DNA of 64,000 nucleotides, taken from contig JAESUZ010000127.1 of the NCBI GenBank assembly GCA_017311185.1, positions 1,116,001-1,180,000 on the forward strand. Direction: 5' to 3'. Source of the DNA: Proteles cristata cristata (Eukaryota > Chordata > Mammalia > Carnivora > Hyaenidae). A model generated the notes under the pieces. It did no database searches. It was not told the DNA's origin and saw nothing but the letters and a program-made list of their open reading frames with translations. Every line of letters starts with the position of its first letter. Position 1 is the stretch's first letter. Below, piece by piece: positions 44,583-57,099 of this stretch. A program made the position numbers and the translations under genes.

Positions 44583-44642
44583 GTGGCGGTAGTGGTGGTG
44601 ATGATGGTGGTGGTGGTAATGTGTGTGTGTGGGGGGTGTTGA
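44583..44642. repeat. (GGT)n/(GT)n imperfect repeat
   Basis: GTGGCGGTAGTGGTGGTGAT, GATGGTGGTGGTGGTAATGT, GTGTGTGTGGGGGGTGTTGA: a G-rich low-complexity tract. Confidence 0.85.
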
Positions 44643-45235
44643 GAGAATTGTCTTGAAGATTCTTTTCAGTATAAAGGTCATCTCTATAAAGACATAAGTG
44701 TATAATTGCTATCAAATGCTTGATATAAACAAACTTCTGTGCAAGTGGCTATTTGTCTCTATTGGTAATTGGGGTGGCTGAAATAAAAGACACTTTCCTA
44801 TAATCTATTCATTGTCTATACTGGGAGATGGAGCCTTCAGGGGAAGGTCATATGACATAGTCTAATCTTGTAAATACACTCATAAATGTCCTTCCAGGCA
44901 GTATCTAATCATATTTACTAGGAGGAAGATGCTTATCATATGTAACGCTCTTGCTTTTTGTAAATAAACTCAGAATCTATGGATTTATGCAAAATATCAC
45001 ATAAACTGGTGTATAAAATGAAGATATTTCATAAATGCTCTAGGATGGGTCAGGTAATATTTCATATTCTTCACTTAGGGTCTCATCTGTTCAGGGCCAC
45101 AGAGTTCATCTCTAATGTAGCAAAGGAAGGATCTCAATATGCTTGTCCCTTCTCTGTGTTCTCATTGTTTGGATAGCCTGCATATTTGAAATTATTAGTA
45201 ATGCCTGCTACTGGGTAAGATTTCTCATCCATATG
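44643..45235. other. unique sequence
   Basis: No gene or recognised repeat. Confidence 0.45.
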
Positions 45236-46216
45236 TGCCGGAGGCTGACTCCGGCCAGGTCCAGGGGTACCTGAAGAATGGACGGTGTCGGCGAGGGAGA
45301 GGTGAGAGAGCCATGAGACTCTTTCTGGTCACCAGGCAGGCATCTCTGCTCTGACTGGAGCTCAACTTTATTTTATAATTAAGTGTTTGGGGGACGGCAC
45401 AGAAGTGGCATTTGCTTTAGACAATCATTTCTGATGACAAACTTCTTTGATCTGTAAGAATTTCCCAGAACAGAGGACTCATGCATAACCTTTATCAGTA
45501 GTGACTGAAGTAGGTGATTTAGATGCTTATCCTATGGGGAAGGAAGGTATCTTTAGCATATAAGACAATGTTTTTAGCATAAAAAGGGTGAAGTTAGTTT
45601 TTTGTGAGCAGGGGTCTATAGCTTGTTTAAGGAGAAGTATTAAGAAAAACAGGTCTTTCAGGAAACACAATATTTGCTCCCATAATCACAAAAAAAGATG
45701 TTCCTACAATAGGTTCCTTCACAGAGTGCAATCAGCATATTCAAGACCAGAATAAGTCACTCTGAATACTGATCACAAATGCCTTGGGGGGTATGGTGCT
45801 CCAAGCATAAACAATTGGGTGGAGGTGGATATCTGTCCTTAACTCTAAATTAGGCTCTTTAACTCAGGGCCAGACTCAATTGTAACTCTTTTGTTTTTAG
45901 CCCCCTTTATTATCTAAGTCTTGGATCTTCAAGACCCATAGAAGAGCCTTTTGACAATCACCCACAGTGCTTTCATCTAAAATCTCATTTGAAGAGGCAA
46001 GAATATGCTTTTCCTTATGAGGTATCTATGTGGGGAATATCGGTCTGATTTGGAATATTGTGAGGCCTGGTCAATACCCACAGGCTCATTTCCAACATGA
46101 GCCAGTAGTAGCAGAAGGAGATACCAGTTTTTGTTTCTCATGGCAGGGGCTGTGCAAACATTGCCATTTCCTCGCTGTGACTGTCATCCAGCCAGGCTAA
46201 TGCGACTCCCAGAACA
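45236..46216 (-). mobile_element. ERV LTR-like unit, inverted copy of the 15.99-kb family
   Basis: On the minus strand it starts TGTTCTGGGAGTCGC at 46216 and ends AGTCAGCCTCCGGCA at 45236 (981 bp), matching the ends of the unit at 15989-17091. It has AAAATAAAG (complement CTTTATTTT near 45367-45375) and the same pyrimidine-rich 3' part. A CATATG lies on both sides (45230-45235 and 46215-46220), overlapping the last two bases of the element, so the TSD length is uncertain. Inside, a short frame at 46141-45977 (54 codons) begins with basic residues and a Leu-rich run like a signal peptide. Then come a degraded env-like piece (45966-45850) and a block (45840-45616) homologous to 16080-16310 of the other copy. 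All frames are broken. Confidence 0.65.
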
Positions 46217-46747
46217 TATGAATCTGAGTTGTCAAATTTGTCATTTTTGTTAGGTAATCTTCTCCTAGCTCCTACAAGATCATTCTCTTGGAGAATTTCT
46301 ACATCGAGACTAAGAAACTCTGGAGTAGAAATGAAACCAGGGACCTGGAACTGTCATAGGGACCTCTAACCTTCACTGATAGTTACTGCTACATAGGATC
46401 TGAAATACAAATTAATGGGTTAAGGTATTTGAGATCATGAGTCTTTAAGGAAAAGTTTCACCTCATTTTCACACTATTCTCTATTATGTAAAAGTGAAGA
46501 AAATCTGTAAGACACATTGAGAGAATCCAAATAAGAATTACTAAAATGTAAAAGTGTAGGTGTTCAAGAAATGAAATTAAGCTATCAAGGAAATTTAAAT
46601 ATTATATAATATTCATTCTCTGAAGGTCCTAGGTAGATAAGATTTCATTGTCCATATAATGAATACCAATGCTAAAAGAGACCCCCCTTTATCAACTATA
46701 TGGGCATCTAAATTACTTAATATTAAACTTGATATTTTTTTACCAAA
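46217..46747. other. unique AT-rich sequence
   Basis: No gene or recognised repeat. Confidence 0.45.
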
Positions 46748-48195
46748 AATCGTGAATTACCTAGGAATAAACCTAACTGAAGAGGCAAAAGATCTGTACA
46801 CTGAAAACTAGAAAGCTTATGAAAGCAATTGAAGAAAACACAAAGATTTGGAAAAATATTCCATGCTCATGGATTAGAAGAACAAATATTGTGAAAATGT
46901 CTATACTACCCAAAGAAATCTACACATTCAATGTAATTTCTATCAAAATAATACCAGCATTCTTCATAGAGCTAGAACAATTTTAACATTTGTGTGGAAC
47001 CAGAAAAGAATCTGAATAGTCAAAGTAATGTAAAAAAGCAAATCAAAGCTGAAGGCCTCACAATTTCAGACTTCAAAGCTGTAATCATGATTACAAATCT
47101 GTAATCATTAAGGCAGTTTGGTACTGGCACAAAAATAGACACATAAACCAATAGAACAGAATAGAGAACCCAGAAGTGGACCCACAGGTGTATGGCCGAC
47201 TAATCCTTGACAAGGAAGGAAAGAATATCCAAAGGAAGAAGTACAGGGTCTTCAGAAAATTGTATTGGGAAAACTGGGCAGTGACATGTGGAAGAATGAA
47301 ACTAGACCACCTTATTATACCAGACACAAAAATAAATTCAAAATGGGTGAAAGACCTAAATGTAAGACAGGAAACCATCAAAACTTTATGGACAATAACC
47401 ACTTTGACCTCATCTACAGCAGTTTTTTACTAGATATGTCTCCAGAGGATGGAGAAACAAAACCAAAAATGAACTATTGGGACTTGATCAAGATAAAAAG
47501 CATCTGCACAGCAAAGGAAACAATCAATAAAACTAAAAGGCAACCAACATAATTGGTTAAGATATTTGCAAATGACACATTGGATAATATGTTAGCATCC
47601 AAAATCCAGAAAGAACTTATCAAATTAAACACCCAAAAAATTAACAATCAAGTGAAAAAATGGGCAAAAGACATGAACAGAAACTTCTCCAAAGAAGACA
47701 TCCAGATGGCTGACACACACATGGGCATATGCTCACCACTCATCACCGGGGAAATACAAAGCAAAACCACAATGAGATACCACCTCACCTGTCAGAATTA
47801 TGAAAATTAACAGCTCAGGAAACAACAGATGTTGGCAAGGGTGTGGAGAAGGGGGACTCTTTTGCACTGTTGGTGGGAATGCAAACTGGTGCAGCCACTC
47901 TGGAGAACACTATGGAGGTTTCTTAAACAGCTAAAAATAGAGCTCCCATATGACCCAGCAATTGCTCTACTAGATATTTATCCAAAGTATATAAAAATGC
48001 TGATTTGAAGGGACACATGCACCCTAATGTTTACAGCAACACTATCAACAACAGCCAAATTATGGAAAGAACCCAAATGTCTTTAGGTTAGGTGTTAACA
48101 TCCTAAGTGTTAGGATGAGCACTGGGTTTATAGGTAGGTGATAAATCACTAAATTCTACTCCTGAAACCATTAGTACACTAAATGTTAACTAAAG
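46748..48195 (+). mobile_element. old L1 ORF2-3' end, plus strand
   Basis: Starts within ORF2 (GAATTACCTAGGAATAAACC, AAGATCTGTACACTGAAAAC) and runs through the region after the RT to AAATGTCTTTAGG (about 48085). After a gap it resumes with ATGAGCACTGGGTTTATAGG and CTCCTGAAACCATTAGTACA, the 3' UTR end. Compared with the L1MA-type tail, several hundred bases between the ORF2 end and the UTR end are missing. Short open pieces remain (47176-47433, 47265-47552, 47553-47810) in different frames, so it is dead. Confidence 0.88.
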
Positions 48196-50063
48196 TACCA
48201 AAAAAATGGCATTTTCAAGTCACAAGTATTGGTTTAAACTAATGTATTTCTTTCAAAATTCTTTCCCTTTTTTTCTTTTTTTTAACTTTTCCCCCCTCTC
48301 ACTTTCCATTTCAACCATGCAGAGCTATTTGGGGAAGATGGCCTCAGCAGAACATTAGAAAAGAAAAGAGTCTCTTTTGAAATATGTAGAAAAAAATTAT
48401 TTTTGTTCTATCAGTAACTCATATATTATTTTAAGCCTTCAGTCCATGTAATCATAGCAAAATAAATGGTCACATCAGTATTTTTTTTTTTTTCAAAATC
48501 GCTCCAGATCTCAGGGTCTACTATTCTTGTCCCAGGGGTGAATAAGACTGGGGGTCTGTATCTCTTCAGTCATTGACATCTGCAGATGTCTGATGTATGC
48601 TAATACTGTGTGATTCCAGACTTCTTGTTTCTTTGCTCTCTTAAGTTCTGCACAGGGTCAAGTCCCATTGCAACTGCTAGCCTGGCCAAATTGGTTATCA
48701 CCCTCATGGCTTCTTATCACTTGTGGACACATCTGGGTGCTTGCTTCTGACCTGATAAATTGAGGCACTCATTCCAAGGCCCTGGACAAGCTTCTCTTCT
48801 CCCAGTTTATTCAACAGAAAATGCCATGGGACTCCATCTCAATGCCGCTGTACTTAATGAAAGCCAATTCTCTTACACTATTGCTACGATATGTTGGCAA
48901 AGCTACTCTCTACCAAGCTTCTGTGAAACAATTAAGACAGGAGTCATGACAATACATTCATTCTCTAAAATATATACTCTAGATCAAAGTCCCTTCCCAG
49001 AGGTTTTCAACACTGTTAGATTCGACTGTTTTTTCTCATGCCACTTCTAGCCCAGTCATGAAATCTTTACCAAGTCTAGGATAGAAAACCTAACCCTTAA
49101 ATCAGCAGATATTCTTCCAAAATCCGGTGTTTATTTTTGAATAACCTTCACATTTGGAAAGTAAATATACTTTGGGAGAGCAGAAAAGCTTTTTTTCCAA
49201 ATTATTATGATTTTAATAAATTTTGAAACCCTATTTTAAAATTCAGAAAGTGATAATTCACTTCTTTTGCTCTGGTGTCCTATTGAGGCCACATTTCTCA
49301 TATAGCTCTAAATGGTTGAAATGAAATGCAAGAGGTGGGAAGAACTGTTAGAATGATTAATTACATTAGTTTAAGTAATGCAACAATTTCCCTTTCTTCA
49401 GTGTCAATTCTGGGAAAAGAACAAGGATGGCTAATATTTGAGCCTCTTCAAATTCATCCATAAAAACAAATAAAGGAAATAAGTAACAAAAGAAAAAACT
49501 CACAACTCTTAAAACCACATCAGGTTAAAATGTATTTTTATGAACTCAAAAATGCAAGTCACAATACAAAATAACTACATGGCATCAGCATTTCTGCAGG
49601 AGAAAACAAATATTCCAACAAGAGATCTGATGGACCTGAGAAATTGGAGCTCAAAGATAATCAGTATGAACTCATTGAAAATCATGATGAGTCAACTTCA
49701 GAACATCAGGCAAAATAGAAAGAGTTTTTGCCCAACCTAGAAGGGTTAGCAAGAGGGGTCCATGGTAATACCTAAAAGGATCAGTGTGCCATTCATAATC
49801 TTTTGAAACTGAACATCCAGAACTTCTCTCCAGGATAAGACACTATATTAAGGAGAAAGTACTAATAGTAGAATCAAAGTTTAGTAGGAAAATAAACCAG
49901 AAACTTAAAATCCACAGAAAAATGGGGAGGAGGGTGATAGAGCAAGGATATCTTATAAAACAGGTCACCATGTTTTTGTTTGCTACAAGAAAAACAAAGG
50001 AGGAAGGTTTTTAGGGAAACATTTTTCAAATAAAATTAAACAATTGAAAGGGACAAGATTGTT
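48196..50063. other. unique sequence
   Basis: No gene or firmly identified repeat. A plus-strand open frame at 48760-49050 (96 codons) and a part at about 48510-49080 with balanced base composition do not resemble a family I know. Confidence 0.4.
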
Positions 50064-50291
50064 CTGGATTGAATTGCATCCCCTAGAATTTCATATATTG
50101 AAATTCATAATCCCCAATACCTCAGAATATCACCTTATTTGGAGATAGGGTCTTAGAGAAATCACCAAGTTAAAATGATCTCATTTTAGTTTGATCCTTT
50201 TACAGTATGACTGGTATCCTAATGAAAAGGAAAAAAAAAATTAGAGACAGAAGCACACATGGGGAAACACCATGTGAAGAGTTAGAGTTAT
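50064..50291 (+). mobile_element. MLT1-type LTR 5' part, plus strand
   Basis: GTTCTGGATTGAATTGCATC, GAAATTCATAATCCCCAATA, CCTCAGAATATCACCTTATT, TGGAGATAGGGTCTTAGAG, AGTATGACTGGTATCCTAAT, CACCATGTGAAGA. This is the first half of a MaLR LTR. The 3' half is absent after the SINE. Confidence 0.85.
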
Positions 50292-50505
50292 GGGGCACCT
50301 GGGTGGCTCAGTAGGTTAAGCATCCAGCTTCTGCTCAGGTCATGATCTCATGGTTCATGGTTTCAAGCCCCACGTGGGGATCTGTGCTGACAGCTCAGAG
50401 CTCATAGCCTGATTCAAATTCCCTTTCTTCTGCTCTCTGTGTCTGTCCCCTGCTCACACTCTGTGTGTGTCTCTCTATCTCTTAGAAATAAAGAAACATT
50501 ATAAC
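50292..50505 (+). mobile_element. CAN-SINE, plus strand
   Basis: TGGGGCACCTGGGTGGCTCAG head, GTTTCAAGCCCCACGTGGGG box B, CTGACAGCTCAGAGCTC, CT and GT-rich block, AGAAATAAAGAAAC tail. Flanks TTAGAGTTAT (50282-50291) and TTAGAGTAAT (50506-50515) form a short TSD with one difference. It lies at the edge of the MLT1 part. Confidence 0.95.
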
Positions 50506-50515
50506 TTAGAGTAAT

Positions 50516-51589
50516 GATAGCACAATTGTTAATATTTACAACCCGCCTCTAAGACTGTTGCATATATAAATTTAATGACAAATTAGGAGGTTATTTTAAA
50601 TCTCTCATATTATGTTCTTTGGAACAAGAATTCTCAGAATGGGAAAAAGGAGATGTAGATTTAGTATAAAGATTAAATTTAGACACCTATGCTTCATTTT
50701 AAATAGGAAGTATCAGTATGATAAAGTCTGGCAACAAGTGATAAACTTCGAAGCCACGGGGATCTCTAGAGCTAAGATCATAGTTTGAAATTTTATTATC
50801 AGTGAAATCAGGACCCCTTGAAGAACTGCTGATTTCAGGTGTAGGAAATAAAATGCATATGATAACTCTGGAATATCTTAGACATACAAAATATTCAGGA
50901 GGATACCGAAGTCAAGTAGGGGCATGTGGGTCAAGTAGAGTGATGTCAAACAAGGAAGCAACAACAAACCAAAGGTGCCGACTCAGAGTATCTTCATCTG
51001 ACTTGAAAATAAAAGCTTTAAAAAGAATATTTATTGTCATCATTTGAAACTTATGTTAATTGAAATCTATGCATTGAAAACTATGTCAAAGAAAGAAAAG
51101 CTTACTTAATTAACTTTGGAGGAATCGATTCATTATTTTGAAAACTAGTAAATATGAGGAAATTAAAACCATTCAGTTTACTTTGCCTATATTAACTCTA
51201 GCACTATAAACAAATAGTAAATTACATAAAGTGTCTCTTTATAAAAAACATTTCACTTAATAAATAAGAAATATGTGATTGAAATAGTACCACCATTTTG
51301 CAAAAATCCAATGAAATTCTGGATATACTAGACATTGAGTTTCAATAATATCTCTAACACAGACAATTAGACATCATGTGCCTTCTAATGTAAGAACACA
51401 TCTCTGTCTATAATCTTGACAAAAGGATCAGACAAGACTCCTATCAAATCTCTGGATACAGCTACTCATATGCAATCAGCAAAACTCAGATTACTGGAAC
51501 ATCAACAGATAAATTATAAAAAAAAATGAAAGCAGTGAAGGGGAACTTATAAATATTAAAAATATGCCACAACTTTAAAAAGGCAAGAC
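50516..51589. other. unique AT-rich sequence
   Basis: No gene or clear repeat. Confidence 0.4.
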
Positions 51590-51830
51590 TATAGTGTCTA
51601 GAAATGCGCCTTTATTGATAAATCTGTAAAGAAATTTAAGGAAGTTGTCACTATACAAGTCATGATTAAGGTTGGTGTGGGGATTGGGGGATGGAATTTC
51701 AAATTGGATGGGTTATATGAGGAGTTTCCAGGGTGGATAACAAAGTTATATTTCTTGACCTGGGTGTAAATAATTTATATGGCAGTTATCCTTACAATAA
51801 CTCATTAAGTAATACATTTGTTCATGGTGA
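51590..51830 (+). mobile_element. old L1 (L1ME-like) 3' end, plus strand
   Basis: GGATAACAAAGTTATATTTC, TTGACCTGGGTGTAAATAAT and TTACAATAACTCATTAAGTA recall the 3' end text of old L1M elements (TTCTTGACCTGGGTG...TCATTAAG). Strongly diverged. Confidence 0.45.
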
Positions 51831-52163
51831 TTTCTCTACCTATGAGTTTTATAATAAAAAAGATAAAATTGTGTTTTAGGCTACACAAATTTGATACTGA
51901 ATATTTGTATTCTATACTCAATTTTACAAACATCTTATCAACCTTATTGCCATAATAGTAGATGAGAATTGGAAAGAAGGAAGAAAGGTTAAGATAACAA
52001 CATAGCCCAATGAATATACCAAGCCTGAATGCCAAGCTGATTCTTCACATTAGGTATTAGAAACCCACTATATGACAGACCAGGTAAGATTTCTCTGATA
52101 ATTTATGAAGGATGGAGAAACATCTTATTTTTCCTTAGCTATTTAAAGCTATTAAAAGTTATC

Positions 52164-52364
52164 GAGGAGTACCTGAGTGGCTCAGTTGGTTAAGCATCCA
52201 ACCTCAGCTCAGGTCATGATCTCATGCTTCATGGTTTTGAGCCCCATGTAGGGCTCTGTGCTGACAATTGAGAGCCTGGAGTCTGCTTCAGATTCTGTGT
52301 CTCCCTCTCTCTGTCCCTTCTCTGTTTGTTCTCTTTCTCTTTCTCAAAAATAAACATTTTTTTA
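52164..52364 (+). mobile_element. CAN-SINE, plus strand, with 10-bp TSD
   Basis: GAGGAGTACCTGAGTGGCTCAG head, box B GTTTTGAGCCCC, CTGACAATTGAGAGCC, CT block, AAAAATAAACATTTTTTT tail. Perfect repeats AAAAGTTATC at 52154-52163 and 52365-52374. The left junction TT/AAAAG fits the L1 nick site. Confidence 0.96.
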
Positions 52365-52834
52365 AAAAGTTATCCAAAAATTCCTATTTAAAGCTATTGA
52401 GTTATATATATCTCTAGAGTCAATACTACTTTGAGAGATAGGAGTAGAAACATGGAGCTTCCAGATGATAGTCAAACTAAATATATACAGATCCCTATGC
52501 CATTCTACATGAAAAGCAAACACATCTTAGTACGCTTTCTCAAATAGGATGACATCTGCTTGTCTTCTTTTTTACTAAGGTAACTAATGTGGCTAACTCT
52601 GTTACAGTTCATTAGGATCTCAGGAAGTTTTCTCTGTTCTCAATATCTGGATTCCTTGAGTACTATAGCATACCCATTCTCTTTAAACTTAGTGGTATCT
52701 GGGGGAAAAAATGCTCTAAACTTTTGCTCTTCAAGAGAAAAGGAAAAATGGTGGACAAGTGAGGGAAACATATATGCATAACAAAACTGCTCCAACTAAT
52801 GAATTAGTAAGTGGATATCTGAATAAATAAAGAT

Positions 52835-53095
52835 CATACTCAAGGAAAAGATGTTATTTATAATTTAATCATGTTATCAGCACTTATATATTAGAAACTT
52901 GTCTAATCATTTTACTTTTACTATTTTATTTAATATACATGACACCAGATGAGAGAGACTGTTTCTATTTTTCTTTCATTTACTGTAAACATTCAAAGTA
53001 GGAAGTTAAGGAGCTTTCACAAGATTATCCAAGATGTGAAAGGAAACAGCCACATTCAAGGCCAAGTTGTCTGGCTCTAGAGTAGCAACTAAGGA
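52835..53095 (+). mobile_element. MIR relic, plus strand
   Basis: GTCTAATCATTTTACTTTTA, TTTATTTAATATACATGAC, GAAGTTAAGGAGCTTTCACA, AGGCCAAGTTGTCTGGCTCT agree with the MIR core and 3' part. Confidence 0.65.
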
Positions 53096-55187
53096 GTTCA
53101 CTTACCATTCTCCTTATATCATATATACACTGACTGTAGAGTCAGGTAATCTCTCTGTAACTTTGCTCTTCCTACTACCCTGAAAATGTGTACCCTATCT
53201 CTTGTATATTGTTGTTGTGTTTGCTTTCATTTATTTTTTTTAATTTTTTTAATTTTTTTGCTTTGATTTTTTTTTTAGCTTCACTATATTTCTGATTGTT
53301 GTAAAAGAGGAAGGCTTTTCTCTACTCATACTCTTCCATTCTGTATACAGAGAGTTCAATAAATTTTCTTTTTTCTCTCTGGCCTTTCTAATTAGTCAAT
53401 CTGGGAAGAATTAATGGACTGTACCAAGCTTAGAGATGCCTACCAATATAGGGTATGTGGTTTCCATCACAGGCCTCCAAGCCATAAATTATACAGGGCA
53501 AGATGGCTCCTTGTATGATGGTTAGGTGACCTTCGATTTTGAAAGAACTATCCCTTAACACCCGAAAACAGATTCAAGAGCAAAGAGTATTGGGAGACAA
53601 AATTGACATTTGGGGGAGCAAATTCTTCATGACATAGTATGTAGAGTTTTTTTATCTGGACACCTATTAATGGCTCTGACATGAGCAAGAAGGTTTGAGC
53701 TTGGGAGTACTTAGTATTTTTACATTAGAAACTTACCTCAGTTCCTGGTAGTTTTGACCAAAGGTATTTTTTAAAAGAATGGACTATAGTTGTAGGTGTA
53801 AACAATCTCAAGCTAATAGACTTTGAGTTTCCCCAAGTGTAAATAAAAACAGAGATTGCAGCCAAAGGTTTAGGGTCTTTGGTCTCAGTAGAGGTGGTAA
53901 AGAGATAGAGAGACAAACGTGAGCAAAAATGTGTAAGTTGGCTTGCCAGGTTTCACAACTAAAATTACAGTATGTAGGTTTAAATTTGGATTTCAAATAA
54001 GTGATGAATAATTTCTAAGTATTTGAATGTGCCAAATATTGTCAACCCCAAAGTGCAGGCTACATAGCTTCAGAGTCTTCAACAAAGACAAAGGCTTTAG
54101 CAGCTGCAAGAGAATTTAGGGCTCCAGCTGCTGTATCTTGCTGTATCTTGAACTTAAAATACTCACAGCAAATGTGAGCAGGTGGCAGCAGACTTGGGCA
54201 GATTGTAGCAAACAAGTTACCCTGTGGCAAAGGTGTAATTTTAATATATAAGAGGTCATTTCATTTAGATATCTTTGAGATATTATGAGATCAAACTCTG
54301 TTTGCTGAATTAAACTGTAAGGAGTTTATCCATCGGCATTAGAGGGCACTTCCAGAGGATCACCGAAGATACAGCATTTCTAAGTTGGCTATATCAAACT
54401 TTATTTGCAAACAAAGAACAGCAGAAAAGCTGACTAAACTTGGATAACCACATCTTGAACACATGACCAAGAAGTACCCATTACCAAAATGACTAAATCT
54501 AGCTCTGGAAGGATTAATTATATATGGGAAAAGACCCTTTCAGAGGAGGTAAGTTTCACAGGCCAAAACAATTCTACAGCAGTGAATAGAAACACTGAAG
54601 TACATGACGTAGGAATGAATGCCTTCTCATGGAAGAAGGGGGATTTTTTTTTTGTTTTTCTTTTAATGTTTAGAGCCTACACACAATTCATTATCGATGG
54701 TAGAGGGGGATAGTTGGAAATAAAGCATAAGGAAATAAAGCTCTTGAATATAAGTGTAGTCACCACAAATCTCTCAACTATGTGAGAAGTCAGCAACTTC
54801 CCAAATGTCTCCATTTTTTTTCTTAGAGAGTAGATTTCTGGAATGTACGGCCTGAGACTGTATATGACCCAAATAAGTTTAAATTCACAGGTCATGAATT
54901 TCAGATAACTGACATAGGCCAAGTAGCATTCTAGTAAGATAAAAAATAAAGGTTTTCTCCACCTTTCCTCCTTTATTTAAGTTTATACCATGATGTGTGT
55001 GTATTTAAAAAATTATAACTAGAGTTCTGGGAACATAATTATAAATTATACTTGACATAATTAGCCTGGGGGCTTAGAATACATGTTTTTCTAATTTGGG
55101 CTCTAAGTATGGACTCAGTGCTGAGATCTTATATATCTTACTAACTCATTAATTTTTTTTGTAGTAGTAAGCAGTAAGCAGGGAGCC
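53096..55187. other. unique sequence
   Basis: No gene or clear repeat. T-rich low complexity at 53227-53280. A direct repeat of GCTGTATCTTG occurs at 54128-54148. Confidence 0.45.
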
Positions 55188-55815
55188 ACAAAAGACCCCA
55201 AATAGCCAAAACTATATTTAAAAAGAAAAACAGAGCTGGTGGAATCACAATTCCAGATTTCAAGTTATACTACAAAGCTGTACTATAGTAATCAAAACAG
55301 TACAAAAATAGACACATGGATCCATAAAACCAGATAGAAAGCCCAGAAACAAACCCATGATTATATGGTCAATTAATCTTTGACAAAACAGGAAAGAATA
55401 TGCAGCGGGAATAACTGTCTCTTCAACAAATGGTGTTGGGGAAACTGGACAGCTACAAGCAAAAAATGAAACTAAACCACTTATCTGCACCATACACAAA
55501 AATAAACTCAAAATGAATTAAAGACCTACATTGTGAGATCCGAAACCATAAAAATCCTAGAAGAGAGCATAAGCAGTAATTTCTCTGACATTGGCCATAA
55601 CAACATTTTTTTAGATATGTCTCCTGAGGCAAGGTAAATATAAGAAGAAATAAACTATTGGGACTACATCAAAATAAAAAGCTTCTGCACATTAAAGGGA
55701 ACTATCAATAAAACTAAAAGACAATCTACAGAATAAGGGATGATATTTGCAAATGATATATCCTATAAAGTGTTAGTACTCAAAATATGTAAAGAATTTA
55801 TACAACTCAACACCT
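55188..55815 (+). mobile_element. old L1 ORF2 fragment, plus strand
   Basis: ATAGCCAAAACTATATTTAA, GAGCTGGTGGAATCACAATT, CAAGTTATACTACAAAGCTG, GTCAATTAATCTTTGACAAA, AAACTGGACAGCTACAAGCA, ATGTCTCCTGAGGCAAGGTA and AAGCTTCTGCACATTAAAGG lie in the order of the L1 ORF2 region behind the RT. It has stops in all frames, no 3' UTR and no tail, so it is an internal fragment. Confidence 0.9.
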
Positions 55816-57099
55816 TTGTTGAAACTTCAACATCTTTTGAAACACTGAAACTACCACACTCATTTCAGTAAAAGACAGCTCATACTGTAACTTCTAAATA
55901 TCCCAGCCCCACACTGGCACTGAGAACCCTCTTACTGAGTTTGTCCAAAATAAGGAAAGTTGGGAGAATCACTTTTGGAAAGGGAATTAACTTAATCAAA
56001 TAATTTAGACTATTGACCTAAGGGTAATAGAATTTGCCTTTAAATTTTTTTCCGACCTTGTTTCTGGCTTTAATTTTTCAAGAGAATCTAAGTCTTTAAG
56101 TTATTTCATTTTATAATTTGATAATAGAGAAAACGGTTTTATTAAAATTTGGAGTATTTCAATGTGTGTCTGACATTTTATTATTAGGATCACTAGTATT
56201 TTAATATTAGAATTCCTTTATGATTTTATTTCATCTCCTTACAGCATCTCTAATAGATTATATTGGATAATATGAACTGAACAAAATCTGTGATAGCGTG
56301 TAGAATAAAATTAACTTTCAGCCTTGCCAAAAAAAAAAAAAAGACCCTGGAAGAAACTTAATTAAAAGACAAATCAGACCCATTTTATAGATTTTTGAGA
56401 GTATAAACTTAATCTACTCTGTTGATCAATGGTCTAAGGAAGAGACTCGAAGGAATAGTAATTGGTGGAGAATGGCCTTGTGAGGTTAGAGCCCTATCAT
56501 TCTCATAGGTGGTAACCTTAGCTCTGCTAATGGTCAATTGATGACTTGTGGTTGAATCTAATAGGTTAAAATGGAACAAAAATAGTTGGAACTGAGTCTT
56601 GCTTCACCTCTCCCCCACTGTTTGCTCTTAACCTTCCAGAGAAGTTTCATGACTTGGAAATTGGGTTATAAGATAAATCAGCACTTAGTATCCATTACAC
56701 AATTCTTCTAGTGTTTCTTCCTCTAGTGTAGAGATTGGAAGTAAAACATCACCTTCCTTAGATACCTTTCTCTTCATTAATAATAAAGTTAACATTTTAC
56801 TCTTTCACTACTGATTCTTATTGTAATTCCCAATTGATCCATAACCTGAAAGAGATGAGTACTGTTTTCTGGACTTTCTCAGAGCTCATTATATTAAAAA
56901 CAACAACAACAAAAAAGGAATATGTGCTGACTGTAGAAAATTGGGAAAATATAGAAAAGCAAATTGTGTTCTTTTTATTTTGAGTTGCTTGGCTTTTCCT
57001 CACAAATTTATAGAATACCTTAAAATATCACAGACAGTTATTAACTAGCAGTGAATTAAATTGCTAACCCACTACATCCATCCATCCTTCACGTCATCG
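55816..57099. other. unique AT-rich sequence
   Basis: No gene or recognised repeat. A-run near 56329-56343. Confidence 0.45.

Noticed and set aside
44359..44715. 118-codon open frame on the minus strand
   Set aside because: Its central part is the complement of the GT/GGT tract (His, Thr, Pro and Ser run); not a plausible protein.
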